From: Pseudisothecium myosuroides
Taxonomy: Eukaryota; Streptophyta; Bryopsida; Hypnales; Lembophyllaceae
NCBI GenBank assembly: GCA_951799445.1
Contig: OX637287.1
Coordinates: forward strand, 16,368,224-16,432,223
Reading direction: 5' to 3'
DNA: 64,000 nucleotides
Shown: positions 40,101 through 51,552 of the stretch, one piece after another
Layout: the number at the start of each line of letters is the position of its first letter
Position numbering within the stretch: the first letter of the stretch is position 1
The notes under the pieces: model-generated
Told to the model about the DNA's origin: nothing
What the model saw: only the letters and a program-made list of their open reading frames with translations
The model's database searches: none
Made by a program: the position numbers and the translations under genes

Positions 40101-40314
40101 CAGCAACCGCAGCAACGTCAAAACCCTATATGACCCCAAATAAACCCCAATACATGCAAACCCCAATAAATGCAAACCTCACTTTCTTCGAATATAAACA
40201 GAATACTACCATGTAAGGTTGTTTCACAATGCGGTTGACAAGGATCGACACAGGCACCAAAGAGATGGCCAGCGCCACCACCAGTAACCCCTGCCCCGCG
40301 ACTCCCTTCGCCAT
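37111..40314 (-). CDS. ALG10/DIE2 family dolichyl-P-Glc alpha-1,2-glucosyltransferase
   Basis: Nine exons on the minus strand: 40314-40210, 40094-40006, 39869-39610, 39221-39148, 38889-38598, 38404-38267, 38144-37946, 37722-37580, 37379-37111. All junctions are GT-AG and keep phase; the product is 522 aa, close to known plant ALG10. The family adds the third, terminal glucose (alpha-1,2) to Glc2Man9GlcNAc2-PP-dolichol in the ER membrane, priming efficient N-glycan transfer. Seen: an N-terminal hydrophobic segment (LLVVALAISLVPVSILVNRI), then PYMDEIFHIPQAQEYC with the acidic DE pair, WDPMITTFPGL, LYPLHWFFAFLYYT, FRQTNVVW, NGSIVVGAKDAHKVSTHFSQ, HPYLLADNRHYTFYLW, APLIEFRYFTIP and a C-terminal HEPGVQRFIW. 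Hydrophobic stretches run throughout. Exon 5 codes a hydrophilic loop of about 70 residues (205-273). No break is seen; the first ATG is the family start. Confidence 0.93.
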
Positions 40315-40772
40315 CGTCGATCCTCAGAGTCAATTCATGCGTCTTTGATCGCAAACCGTAATCTTTAAACCCTAATTTGCGACGCGACAGCAATTCGGAA
40401 ATTAAACTGGAACCCTTCGACCGTAAAATTTCAAAATGACTTCCGAGGGAGCTCCCTCAACAATGCATGCCCATCAGATCAAATCGACGAACAGATTCGG
40501 TCGAATTCCACTCTCAGGCGTAGCCGAAGACATCCGAAGCAGAAATTTGGAGGGAGATCCTTGAAGCTCCAACGAAACAATTGTTGGAAGGGAGCGTGCA
40601 CTGAAGCCCAACCTAAACCCCTTACCCTAAACGAAGAGCGATGCACTCCCCCGCTGCACATGAATTGCGAAAGAGTTGCTATGGGCCACGGTGCTCAAGT
40701 GCTGAGATCAGACGTCAAAGCTTGGGTCGTCCTCGACTGGTGCCAGATAAGCTTACCAGCCAACGTCTGCTG
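40315..40772. other. 5' flank of ALG10
   Basis: Upstream of the minus-strand start codon composition is even and GC-richer than the intergenic DNA. A plus-strand frame (40561-40866) runs through it into the adjacent MITE and has no recognisable domain, so I treat it as promoter/leader DNA. Confidence 0.4.
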
Positions 40773-40775
40773 TAA

Positions 40776-41233
40776 GAGCATCTGCAGTGGTCTCTCGGCA
40801 AACAATCCCTGTATCGGCAAATGGAGGGGCATTCCACGAGGCCTGCACAGTGCCGGGTTTTTTTAGAACAAATTGATCCAATGCAAAGCGGGCAATTCAA
40901 ATGTCAAATGGATTCTCTGCATTATAAAAGGAAAGAAAGGATAGGATTTTACATTAAAAAAAAATATTTTCATGCAAACAAAGAAAGGTTGAATTTATTG
41001 GCACACATCACAATGCGAGAAGAGGTAGGACAATAATGACTATTTTTACAGTGAGTCAACTTGCAGACCCTTCATATTTTGCAAATTTGTTGGTCCCAAG
41101 TGGTCGCATACCAACGCCGTGGAAGCGCAACCCCCCATAACATTTGCATTGGAGTGCAAATTTAATTACAAATCACTCAGCACTTGGCTTAGTACCGATA
41201 GTGTCATTGTTGTAGAGACCATTGCAAATACTC
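40776..41233. mobile_element. Harbinger/Tourist-like MITE (458 bp)
   Basis: The left end is GAGCATCTGCAGTGGTCTCT at 40776 and the complement of the right end is GAGTATTTGCAATGGTCTCT, ending at 41233. Both are flanked by TAA (40773-40775 and 41234-41236), the 3-bp target typical of PIF/Harbinger elements. Ends of the type GAGCATCT.CAATGG are common among plant Tourist-like MITEs. No transposase. Its edge lies about 460 bp upstream of the ALG10 start codon, so it may touch the promoter. Confidence 0.75.
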
Positions 41234-41236
41234 TAA

Positions 41237-42521
41237 GTTAATGTAAGTTATTGCGAGTCAAGGTTCCTTTAAAGATGACATTGAGATAAAGATCTTACAG
41301 CTACAATTGTCATTGCGGGTGTCATTGTTTATAATTGAAAAATTTGAACCCAAAGTGATTATTTCTGCACTTTGGGGGCTCAAAATACAAAAAAAAATTA
41401 GATGTTAAGCTCTACACTGATTAGTTCTAGGTTCTAAGAGTGCGTATAACACTAATTGAATTTATCAAAGCCACACTATTTTGAATTAATATAGCTTTGT
41501 AGATTACCAAATTCTATCAATTAAAAAAAAAAATGTTGAGCTGAAACTAGTTTTCTAGATGACAAGATGTTTTCCCCTCACTAGTATGACAAATCAATGT
41601 TTTTAAAAAGGTTCAACAATATTGAGTTTAAAAGGGATTCATAGACCAAGTAGATAAATAATATTTATAAATAGATAAATAATAGACTAAAACAAAGTTG
41701 TATCTTTCAAGCTCTCTCATCTTCTTCAATCTAGTAGTCAATTTCTTGAACAAACAATTCTCCTATGTCTATAAATATTCCAATTAGACCTCAATGAATG
41801 AAATGGAGAATGAAACTAAAGTGATACAATAGAACAATAGAGCATTTGTCTCTTTAGGCTCAAATTACAATTAGATTGAATTGCCTTGGAAAAAAATCCT
41901 AAAGCTCCATGGGTTGTCCTTAAATTTAGAGGTTATGGCCTTTGGAGCTAAGGTAATGACACCTTAAATTTTGGAAATAAGCGTTTTAGTGCCTCTTTGG
42001 TGGCCACAAAACTAAACTTTTATTCATCAGGGTATTTAACTCGACTTACTAGGATTGAGTGCCAAGTGGGTATTAAGAAGGTGATGGGTGAAGCATATAT
42101 TATCCATGTTTGACAAGTGTCACACTCTTTGAGGGCACGGTGGAAATGCTCTTGAAATTTTAGAGTGGCAAACCATTTTGTCCTCAAAATCCCTTTAGGA
42201 GATTGCTAACAATTTTAAAAAAAACTACGTGACTATTAAAAGATAGGGTCTATTTTATTCTAAGGGAGTAAATTTTATATAATATTTATGATTATTATAG
42301 GTTCTATAAAATATTATATATATATTAGACTATGTAAAAACATCACGTAGTAAGAATTCTTATTAATAAGTTAACCTTGACAGATAGAGGCCGTGCAAAT
42401 TTTTTATAGTATAGTGAATATAGATGTAGGTAGACGATATAGATGATAAAATGATCAAGAAAATTTATAATGAAGGGTGGTTGATTGAAATTGTGCCATT
42501 GAAAATGTATATATCCAAAAA
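41237..42521. other. AT-rich intergenic DNA
   Basis: No gene or clear repeat recognised. Short frames have no similarity to known families. Confidence 0.4.
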
Positions 42522-42686
42522 ATTAAGCCTGTAAATGTGAGACATTGACCACAAGTGGCAAAAGTTGTCACATTGCGCAAATAGAGAGGTTAAGGAGGTT
42601 TACATTAAGCCTGTAAATGTAAGACATTGACCACATGTGGCAAAAGTTGTCACATTGCGCGAATAGAGAGGTAAGGAGGTTTACAT
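42522..42686. repeat. Two tandem copies of an 82-bp unit
   Basis: The unit starting attaagcctgtaaatgt at 42522 is repeated at 42604 with very few differences (tgaccacaagtggcaaaag versus tgaccacatgtggcaaaag). The close match indicates a recent duplication. Non-coding. Confidence 0.9.
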
Positions 42687-44734
42687 TAATTAGTGGGTTC
42701 AACGAATTGAAAATTGAACAATGTTCACAAAGACAGAGTTTATAGTCCATTTATACTTTAATCTTTGAAGCCATATGTGTTAAGTACACTCATATTGAAT
42801 GGAATGTTCATGGGAAAGTTTGAATGGGGATTTTGAAGTGTTCAATAATAAACTTGTTATTAGAAACTACCACTTGGTCAACGACACTTGATTTGAATTG
42901 ATTGTTGTTGGTTTCATGGTGTATACCCTATATGTGTATGTAGTAGAAGGAAGAAATTTTTTGTGAAGAAGGATAGGGGCAAGAAAAAATTGGACACTTA
43001 AATTTTATAAGCAAGATAGCCCCACTTTAAAAGCCACATGAAAGAATTTACAATAAACCATAGGGTTCTGGAAAATCGTCTCTCGTAGCTTTTTATGTAA
43101 AAATACAGTCATCTTAAACACAATAATTAAGGCAAATAGCCCCACATCAAATAACCTCTTAACTCAAGTGTATACCTTAAATTACAGGGAGTGATCTCTC
43201 CCCAAGCAAAATACACTTTGAAAATCTCTCTTTGGAAATCTCTCTGTCTGCACTAGAATCTAAGATTCACTACCCCTACATTACCTAGACTACTTTTCTA
43301 ACTACTTCCTTCAAAGTTTACACAATTGAAAACTGTAAGCATTAAAAGTCTATCTGTGACGACAAAAGAGAAATTCAACCTGCTTCTTCGCACTGGTCCC
43401 GCAAACAAATTATCTGCAGACCACGTACAAGTGACATACATGTTTTGGCTTAGATGTTCCGAACCGACTGGATACACTTACTGGTACGAAGTTAGCCATT
43501 GCACGACACAAGCTTCAATCATAGCATTCTTGAACAGTCTTGGTACCCGGTTTCGGTCCTTTATTGGAAGGATTTTGAGACCCTACCGACTTTCATCATT
43601 CAAAAGCTCAAATCTCAAAGTGAAGTGAGGATCATTGAAATCCTGTGTCACAGGCATGTTGAAATTGACCTTAGACAGTATTATAAGCAGTGGTAGAATT
43701 TGAATGGTAGGCATGTTATTTTTGTTCATGGTGTTGTAGAAATTGGATGGTTTGAGATGAACGAACGGCTGCTTACCAAGCCTTTCTTCATGATTCATTT
43801 CCAATCTTCAGGCAGCGTCCATAGATGTTTAGGCAACGTCACCAATGGGTGTTCAATTATGGACGGTCAGACCTACACAGCTTACTCAAACTTCCTCACA
43901 GGCATTGAAAATGAAGTTTGGTCAATGCACGATTTCCTCCCCGGCCCTTGGGTTCAGAGCCAACCATATCCACTGCGCCAATTTCACCACCATTCCATTA
44001 CATGTGTCAATCGGCACGTGGCCTTGGAGACTTCGGGAAGATAGAATGCATGCTCGCCGAGAATAGTCATCAAATTGCACCAATGCCAGTTTAGGAGATC
44101 GTACTCTAATCCATTTTATATCAAGTTTGAGATCTTCAGAAGAAAGTACTGAAGTGCCATACCGTGCGAACACAGATGAAGACAGCAGCGAGAGAAAAAT
44201 TATTTAAAAACACCCGAAGTCTACGCAATTGTGGTCCTTCGACTCCGTGGATATATACGGGTGCCCCACCTCCCGCAACACCCTTTTCTCCTCGCGCGAT
44301 AATCACGTACACCCAAGATATGCCTGCTTGAGTCAACTGGAAGACCATTCTTGAGGGAAGAATCCATCTGCAGATTTATATATGTGGAGTCGTAAGAATT
44401 ATCCACGAAGAAATGAAGAAAAGAGTGATCGAGAGGGTGGCGAACCATTCAAATGTCCCAGAAAGAATGCAGAAATTATGGAACTCAAAAACAGAGACAA
44501 AATTTAGTACCTTTATGGATAAAATAAACATTTTTGTTTAATACAAAGAATTCTGAAGGCTATCCTACATTGAACCTTCTCTGCTCACACTGCATTGACT
44601 TATCCTATTAGTGCGCAAGTGTGACACTAACCAGCGTCATGTACACTATTTGGTATTTTATCTTTAAACTGGTGCAAATTAACTGAAAAATATATATTAC
44701 TGCATTGTACTAACACTACTGTAGTGGACACTTA
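42687..44734. other. Intergenic DNA with unrecognised interrupted plus-strand frame
   Basis: From about 43326 to 44044 the plus strand has frames at 43326-43628, 43499-43696 and 43700-44044; the last two share a frame and are parted by a single TAG. Even composition and openness suggest a decayed gene. The text (for example GRHVIFVHGVVEIGWFEMNE) matches no family I can name with confidence. A minus-strand TATATAT at about 44250 next to CG-rich DNA could be an old promoter. No function assigned. Confidence 0.3.
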
Positions 44735-44873
44735 GGGCCTCCTTCCATGTGAGCATCGGGCGGGTGAAGCCCACCGATAGTCGGTCAGATGGGGAGTCCC
44801 GTTTTTCAGCAACTCCCATCTGACCGACTATCGGTGGGCTTCACCAGCCCGATGCTCACATGGAAGCCTGCCC
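44735..44873. repeat. Near-perfect hairpin with arms of about 60 bp
   Basis: The left arm from 44735 (ccttccatgtgagcatcggg ... gtcggtcagatggggagt) is the inverted copy of the right arm ending at 44873 (actcccatctgaccgac ... gatgctcacatggaagcc). Only a few mismatches and a loop of about 13 bp (cccgtttttcagc) separate them. It could be a tiny foldback MITE or the stem of a small-RNA precursor. No clear target duplication was found. Confidence 0.85.
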
Positions 44874-45688
44874 TTTAAATTAGGTCGCATGGACTAGGAA
44901 AATGACTACAGAGAGACCCACTGGTAGTCAAGTTCGTCATGTGGATCTTCGTGTGCGTCATTTCTCTAGTCAATGCCACCCAAGTTTGTATATTCTCGTA
45001 CTAGTGTAACTTTCAATTTTTTTGTTCGAACAGTTACACTGATGTTGCCATGTCACTAATTTAGCACCTTCAGTAATAGGGTAAATCGGTATATCTGCGG
45101 GACAAATTGGCTTTTAAATGCACAAGTGCTTGCATGTGATCACAATTAATTTGATATGCATATGTTCAGAACTAGCTTGACATGCGAAAAGTTGTCCACT
45201 CAGATGTGCACATTCTGAATGTACTGGGAATATGCGATTACAGAGTCTCTCTGCAAAGGGGTTGAGAGCACGTACGTATAGGTCATTTAAGAGTTTCATG
45301 GATCAATTGTACGATAACCAACCTTACATAAGGCATGCGCGCGCGCCGCATTGAAAATGTCTCTCATCTTGTTTGCAACCAGGTTTGCAACATGGCATGA
45401 TTCAGGTCCTCCGGCACTACAAAGTTTGTTGGCAGCTTTTGCAAATTGTACACTTGCTAGCTGGTAGCCTGGTGATGTACGCTTTAAAGATATTCTTATC
45501 TTGTGGACGCTCCGATCCCTTGCATTCAATTGCTCTGCTCAGAATTTGGTGAGAACTGGAAACGTCGTGTGTATTCATATTGATTGTTTGAACTTCTAGC
45601 TCGAATTGTATACATGAGGCCGCTTGTAGATCATCTTAAGCTGCTCCAGGGATGCAAACGCATGAAGGATTTTTGTTGATCTTTGCTG
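44874..45688. other. 5' flank of the haloperoxidase-like relic
   Basis: No gene recognised. Composition becomes more even toward 45689. A short GCGC run (catgcgcgcgcgcc) lies at 45334-45347. Confidence 0.35.
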
Positions 45689-47179
45689 ATGGTGGAGAAT
45701 CGCGGTCGATTACAAATTAAGGGCAATTGCGAACAGGTGATTACGGCGGCGTCTCGATCCGCGAAACCAGCTGCAGCAGTTCTTGCATTGATTTTCACTG
45801 TTCTCGGGAATTCAGCATCAAGTGTGTCCGCCACATCGACGCTAGACAATGTCGCGGTGCAGTGGAACTACCTCTTCAACCTCCTCGCATGCCGATCCTT
45901 GGGAATTTCAAACGAGCCCAGCATCATCTTGGCGCAGCTGCACCTCGCCCAGTGGCACTCCCTTCTCGCTCTCAAGCGCCTCACTGACTCGGAGGAATCC
46001 CAAGAGCTCGTGGTGGCGTTTGCGAGCCACACCATTTTGTCCAATTACTTCGTGTTCGAGAAGTGGACCGCCATCGACCCCTTGCTCTACAAGCAGCTCA
46101 ATGCGATCAACGCTTCGACCTCGCAGACGACCCTGGGCAGGCGCTTAGGCGAAGCCGTCGCGCACAGCGTCATCGACAAGCGCCGCCCTGGCCGCGAATT
46201 CACCCTGCGTGACTTCCGAGCCGCGCTCAATTCCGAGGGAAGGAACCCTCGACCAGGACTGTACCGCTACCTCAACGACACGCCGGCGGGACGCGCGGAC
46301 GCGATCTTCGTCTTCTACGACATCCCGATCGTGCGCCCCTACGTCGTCCCAGACCCGCTCCGCTTCATCCAGACGCACTTGTCCTTCAATTCATCAAGCC
46401 CCCGTACGTCCCGTCCTCGGAGTGGGACGCCGCGTACGCGAGCGTCGTCGAAGCCGGGCGCCCTGACCACCCGCTGCGAACAGCCGAAATGAACATCACG
46501 GGCGGCTGGACCGCCTGCCGGAAGGTGAACGCCGTCGCCTGCTATTCCGCAACCGTATGGAACGCCATCGCGCGGTCGGCGCCTCCTCCGTCGCTTTCCC
46601 TCTACGACACCGTCGTCGTCTTCACAAAGTTGGCGGTCGCCATGCACGACGCGCTCATCGTCTTGACGACCCTCCAGTATGGGTTCTGGTTCTGGCAGAT
46701 GGCGATCCGCGAGGGCGACTCTCGTCACGCCCCCATCCCAACCTGGACGTCGTGGCAACCCACTCCGCCGCACCCCGAGTACCCGAGCGGCACTGTCACG
46801 ATCTACTCCGCGGCCGCGAGGGTGCTGGAGCAATTCTTCAATGAGACGAAACAGAAACCCAACGCCATTATTCTCCCCATTATTCTCCCCGGGGGCTGGT
46901 TGTCCAATGTTGCAGGGGCCAGTTGCGGACGTGAAATTCGCATCGTTCGCGGACGCCGTGACGTTCGGACAGAGGTCGCGCGTGTTTGTAGGCGCGCATA
47001 ATTACCAGAAGTCGGTGGACGATGCCGTGCCCGTGGGCGCTGCAGTGGCCAAGTACGTCGCGGAGCATTGGGATGAGACCGCGCCGTCGGGGGTGTTGCC
47101 TGACCTTGTGTACTTGAATGTGGTCTCAGAGTTTCCGAAGCAGCAGCAAGAATTTAGTCCCCTCCGACTCGACTACTGA
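45689..47179 (+). pseudogene. Vanadium-haloperoxidase / PAP2-family relic
   Basis: Starts at ATG 45689 with a hydrophobic stretch at about residues 28-45 (AAAVLALIFTVLGNSASS), perhaps a signal peptide. The family pattern then follows: LDNVAVQWNYLFN, the region ending DPLRFIQTHLS, then FIKPPYVPSSEWDAAYASV, AMHDALIVL, FWFWQMAIREGD, TPPHPEYPSG and SRVFVGAH. The reading frame must change twice: near 46381 (a one-base loss fits) and between about 46890 and 46935. Normal members, which oxidise halides with bound vanadate or hydrolyse phosphate, have K-Y...WRP, PSGH and SR(x5)H. Here K reads Q, R-P reads Q-M and PSGH reads PSGT, while SR and the last His remain. A 12-bp tandem duplication (attattctcccc) lies at 46867-46890. 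Most likely an inactive pseudogene; assembly indels could explain the frames but not the substitutions. Codon use is GC-rich. Confidence 0.75.
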
Positions 47180-48565
47180 TCCTTTCTCGATGGGGACTTT
47201 TTGCGACGGTCTGCAATAACGAGAGATGGATGGAGTCTAGCAGCTGGAGATAGAATAGAGCCCGGAGTGCTGCAGGAATGTCGATCGTTGTGCATGTTTT
47301 AATTTTGCCTTCATTTCAATGTTATGCTCGCTTGCTCTCCTGTAGCTTTTGAGACCGTTGCTCGAATTGCACGATTTGCTCGTTAGTTCGAGCGTCGGGT
47401 AGCAGCGCCCGCGAATCTGAGAAGGTTAGATAAGTCCTCCAGTTCGGTGATTTGAGTTCACTGTTGACAGGATTTCTTTCCTTGCAGTCATTTGTGATAA
47501 CTTATTCTAATAAGGACCCCAGCTCTCAAACAGTCACAGTTTGACTACGCCATAAACGACGCCACGGACACAAAGAGTCTGGTGAATGACAGAGAATCCT
47601 TCTAGTAGGACAGAAGTGCAACTATCCATCCTAGGAATTTTGTTGTAAAAAGGGGAGGTCTTCTACTGTACAGTAGTTTGACTTCCAATGAGTGCTTTTG
47701 TAATTTTTAAGCCAATAGTTCCCACAGTATTCAAATAACCGTGGGATGAGTTCCACGGTTATCAGTCCGTTTTTTAAGGGTTAACTACCGATTCAAAGGT
47801 CCCTGCAAAAAGATCCACAAAATAACTGAAGGTTTAATTTGGATTAATCTTTCCCGTAATTGTGCTTCCTAACTGCAGTATCCACATCAGACCTAGGTCT
47901 CCGGCCAGTGCAAACTTCTTGCATGATGCGCATTGCAGAGTCGATTTGCGCTGTCATGTACTTACCAAAGATAACATGCAATGATATTGACAGTCTGCAA
48001 TTGAGATTGTCGATTTAATTAACTATAAAGATGCTGAACCGAAATCGCAGGACATTAAACCCGTCCCACTTCGTGAAACCAGCAGGGTGGATTTACCCAG
48101 GAGGAAAACGCAGGAATTTTTTATTTGCCACATATGATAAAATTTGCAAATCGGAGACCCAAATTAGCTAGGAGAGGTCTAGAACATACCCTAAACACGG
48201 CACGAAATAGAGGGCTTCTTTTCTCGCTTTTACCCCGGATATCACAAAATTCACCCTGACGGATATAATGTCTTGCTCCGAAAACAGCTTCATTAAGATT
48301 TACTGAAATGTAGACGCACAATCTTTCTTGAGAAGAACTGAAATGTTTTAATACACTCGGTCACGATGGACAACTCACAAAATACGGAGTAGAAATCTAA
48401 GAAGGTGACCAGCAAGATGACATCCGCATGCAACTCTTGAGACAAGCTTTCGGAAGTGACCACTACCCAAGCATATATGACGGTATCTAATACTAGTGCA
48501 CATCAAAAAGATGTCAAGATGATTGAGAACTCGGGGGCAAGAGAATATTAAACGTACACGTACTT
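47180..48565. other. Intergenic DNA
   Basis: The first few hundred bases may be an old 3' flank of the haloperoxidase-like relic. Minus-strand 48121-48321 holds a frame that could be a further decayed exon of the neighbouring VARICOSE-like fragment (weak resemblance around VYISVNLNEAVFGARHYIRQGEF only in spacing of aromatic and Glu-Phe residues). This is not firm. Confidence 0.3.
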
Positions 48566-49905
48566 AGAACTCTTCGATAAAGAAAACTCTCCTCTTTCTG
48601 AATATTCGTAGTTGCTGCAAAATTCTATCGTGAATCGAAAAGAATGTTTGGGAATTTTGAGGTACCCCAGTAAGCAGGAAGTGACCATCTATGCCCCGCG
48701 GTGATGGTAGAAAAGCGACTGCGCCCACAGAATGTCCATTGTCTGGAACGATTTCGAACACTGGACTTTGGCCCCTGTCACTCCATAACCGAACCTGCAA
48801 TCCACAACAGAGAAAACGACAGAAAATAACTAGCCGACTGCCACATCACTTGGAAAAAAGCCATAAAAAGTCTTGCAGAAACAGATTTCCTGCGAGAATT
48901 AATACGTTTCCACGAGCCTGAACCCTAAACAGCGAATATTGAATGGTCAGTTAACCAGGACTAGCTTTTTTTGTTAATACCAGAAGACAAATATTTGAAA
49001 ACATTGAGGAACTATCGAGACTCACTGTTCCACCCTTGGAGGCTGATGCCAGACAGGTAGCCCCTGATGCACAGCTTGCTCGGTAACATCATCATCGTGC
49101 TGCCCAATCACATAAACTCCTCTTACAGCCGTTTCAGGGTTTTCCACACGAAACTCCATGGGCACATCCACATTAAATCCTCAGTCTTAGTGTTGCCATT
49201 TGCACCAAATCTATAACGACTACGAACTTTCCGATGGCAATCTCCAAGAGAACCTGCACAGAGGCCAATTTATCCTGGCAGGTGAGATTTGGTTGATTTC
49301 CTCTTTACTGCTCTAACTGAAGGACCCATGAATTTCGAATCGGACTCCTAAGAATATTTCATTGGTGATAAATCTGTTAACCAAATTGGCAGGCCACAAA
49401 AAAGCAAAATGACTACCTCAAAAGAGATCAGCAATTCGTGCATTCATCATTTTAAACAAATCTACACCAAAAGAGCACTACAAGGTAATGAACAAATGCA
49501 AGGACATGCAGCAGTCGGTTGAAGATTTCACAAGAACATCGGAATGATCGATCAGGAATCGAGTATGCGATCCTTTCCAATATATATATCGCACCTTTCA
49601 GGGAGTGGAAGAATGTGCTCAGCGTGTGGAGAACATTCACACGTCCGCTTGTGTACACTCCTGGATGGTTGTGAGATCGAGTGCCATGTAAAAAAGACCT
49701 GGCCTTTTTCTGATCGAGAATGCCAGAACAGGCCGGCGAGGATGACATTTCTCCCAATTACCAAGGAGTTGCAGAGCAAGAAGAATCTGCTCCGTCAGTT
49801 TCCCGTCCTCTCCATGACCTTCAACAATCCTGCGGACAAAAATTCGTCCATCTTGGCTAGCTAGCGCTGCAAGAACAGCCCAGTGAAGTGGAACAAATCC
49901 GACGT
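48566..49905 (-). pseudogene. VARICOSE/EDC4-like WD40 fragment
   Basis: Minus-strand segments resemble, in order, the WD40 region of VARICOSE/EDC4, the scaffold of the mRNA-decapping complex in cytoplasmic P-bodies. About 49905-49643: LASQDGRIFVRRIVEGHGED and LALQLLGNWEKCHPRRPVLA. About 49179-49025: VDVPMEFRVE and RGVYVIGQHDDDVTEQ. About 48785-48566: VRLWSDRGQSPVFEIVPDNG and LLTGVPQNSQ. The last two segments join in phase across plausible GT and AG sites (caGTGAGT ... ttgcAG). The first does not join the second in phase, a TGA stands in frame just before the first, and the N-terminal part and the long C-terminal helical region of this family (over 1,000 residues in plants) are not found. I infer a truncated, decaying duplicate. 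Confidence 0.6.
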
Positions 49906-51369
49906 GAGCACGGAGATATGAGAGAGAATGATGTGGTCAATCATTGGCAGACCTCCCCAAAAAAACAGGGATGTCACCAGGAAAAAACTCAAAACCACTC
50001 TTGTTTCACGTCGATTACAGAAAATATAGACTTAATCTGCATGTTTTACAAAACACCTTCAAAGTTGTTCCACAAACAAGAACAATTTAGAACACTTTAT
50101 TTTCAAAACCAGTCCAGGCTTACAGGGTAAGGTAGGATATCAAGAAACAACGGCATGTACTTGTATTTGGCCAGAGCGTAGACCAACAAGACTTAATTAA
50201 TGCAAAATATGTCTGATCCGTCTGCAGCTGTATGAGGAGAATTGTGGACTGCGCTGCGAGAGAGTCTATAGATTGGGAGAAACAATTGTTAGAGATCTTC
50301 CAGGAGACGTTGGGGTGTTGGGAGGAGGCTTTGGTTTCTATGAGTCTTGACTTTTGTTGGTCATTTTGATCGTTTTGTTTCTTCACTGAAGTACGCATGC
50401 TCTGACCGGAGTACGTATTTAATTTTAAGGTATGTACCCCTTAATAAGCGGTGCCTCAAATGCGTCTCCCACAGGACATATGAATCAAAAAGAGTGTCAT
50501 ATTTCCTAGATATTGATTACACAAGATGTACACAATCAAGACATGAGAATCTATGAGAATTGAGAGTCTAGACTTTGGTTTTGGGTACAATAGAGACAAT
50601 AATTTGAAAACTCATAACTTATTCATTTGGTGTCCAAATAATGCATGCTAAAGTGCAGTGGAATTATGTTCCAACTGCCAATCAAGTCTAGAAAAAAGAA
50701 TAGTTTATAATAGTAAATAAACTCACTTGTAATTAATAGAATTACAAGTGCTCATGCCTTACCACACAAGTAGAAAGGTGAGCTTGGAGCTTGGTGGAAT
50801 TGAACTTTAGAATGGACATGAAAGGAGCGAGTGCACAAGTACACATATGGGTCTTTGACAAGCAATGACATTATAACTAGGTACTCCAACATTTCTTGTT
50901 GAATATTGCCACCTCTATGATGAAAGTAACTTTCATTAATTTGTATAAAAAATAAATAATTATATAATAAAATATTAAATGAAATATATGATAATTGAGA
51001 TATTCTTTAATTGTGTCAAACTAGGGTATTGAACTAGCATCAATAAGAATATAGGATTCAACATAGAATTGTCCAATAAATTAGTGACCTTATTGAATTT
51101 GCAAGTGTTGGCAAAAAAAAATTGTGGTTGTTAAATATGCCCTTTTAGAATAAGACTGAAAATCCTATAAAATTGTGGGCAATCCTAATAACAATCTATA
51201 TTAGAAGTTTATTTAAGAAAGAACTAAAAATCTACTATGTGTAAATGGAGTTGTAAGCATGTCAACTTTAGTTCCATCTTTAGGGTCTTTAGCGGGCATT
51301 GGGCAAGACTAGTAGCCTTGGAAACATAATCCAAACACCATAACTACACTTGCCATACCAAACATAAAA
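49906..51369. other. AT-rich intergenic DNA
   Basis: No gene recognised. The part next to 49905 may include remains of an upstream intron of the VARICOSE-like fragment. 50560-51300 is AT-rich spacer. Confidence 0.35.
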
Positions 51370-51552
51370 TTGGTACCAAAACTTCTCCCCATACACTAGA
51401 CCATTTGAAGACACACATGTCATTGCCTATTTTGCCACAGACACTATTACGTACGAAGAACCAACAATCCTCCTTGAGCTAAATAGACGACCACGTACTA
51501 AACCCCTTGCAATACATATTCTTTGTATACGTCACCAAAATCACAATATCGG
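51370..51552 (+). mobile_element. Retroelement ORF relic, segment 1
   Basis: An open plus-strand frame of about 50 codons runs into the hAT-like insertion at 51553. Its last codons (aat atc gg, N-I-G) are repeated on the far side of the insertion as aat att gg and continue in the same frame there, so both sides belonged to one ORF. Where the element begins to the left is not clear, and no reverse-transcriptase palm motif is visible. Assigned mainly by continuity with the segment starting at 58211. Confidence 0.5.

Noticed and set aside
44136..44448. Minus-strand gene next to a TATATAT word
   Set aside because: Frames are short, overlap in different phases and have no recognisable domain.
45683..45688. 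Upstream start of the haloperoxidase-like frame
   Set aside because: The codons are TTG CTG; the ATG is at 45689.
46145..46833. Minus-strand frames in the haloperoxidase-like region
   Set aside because: Arise from GC-rich codon bias of the plus-strand relic; composition rich in Arg and Gly with no family match.
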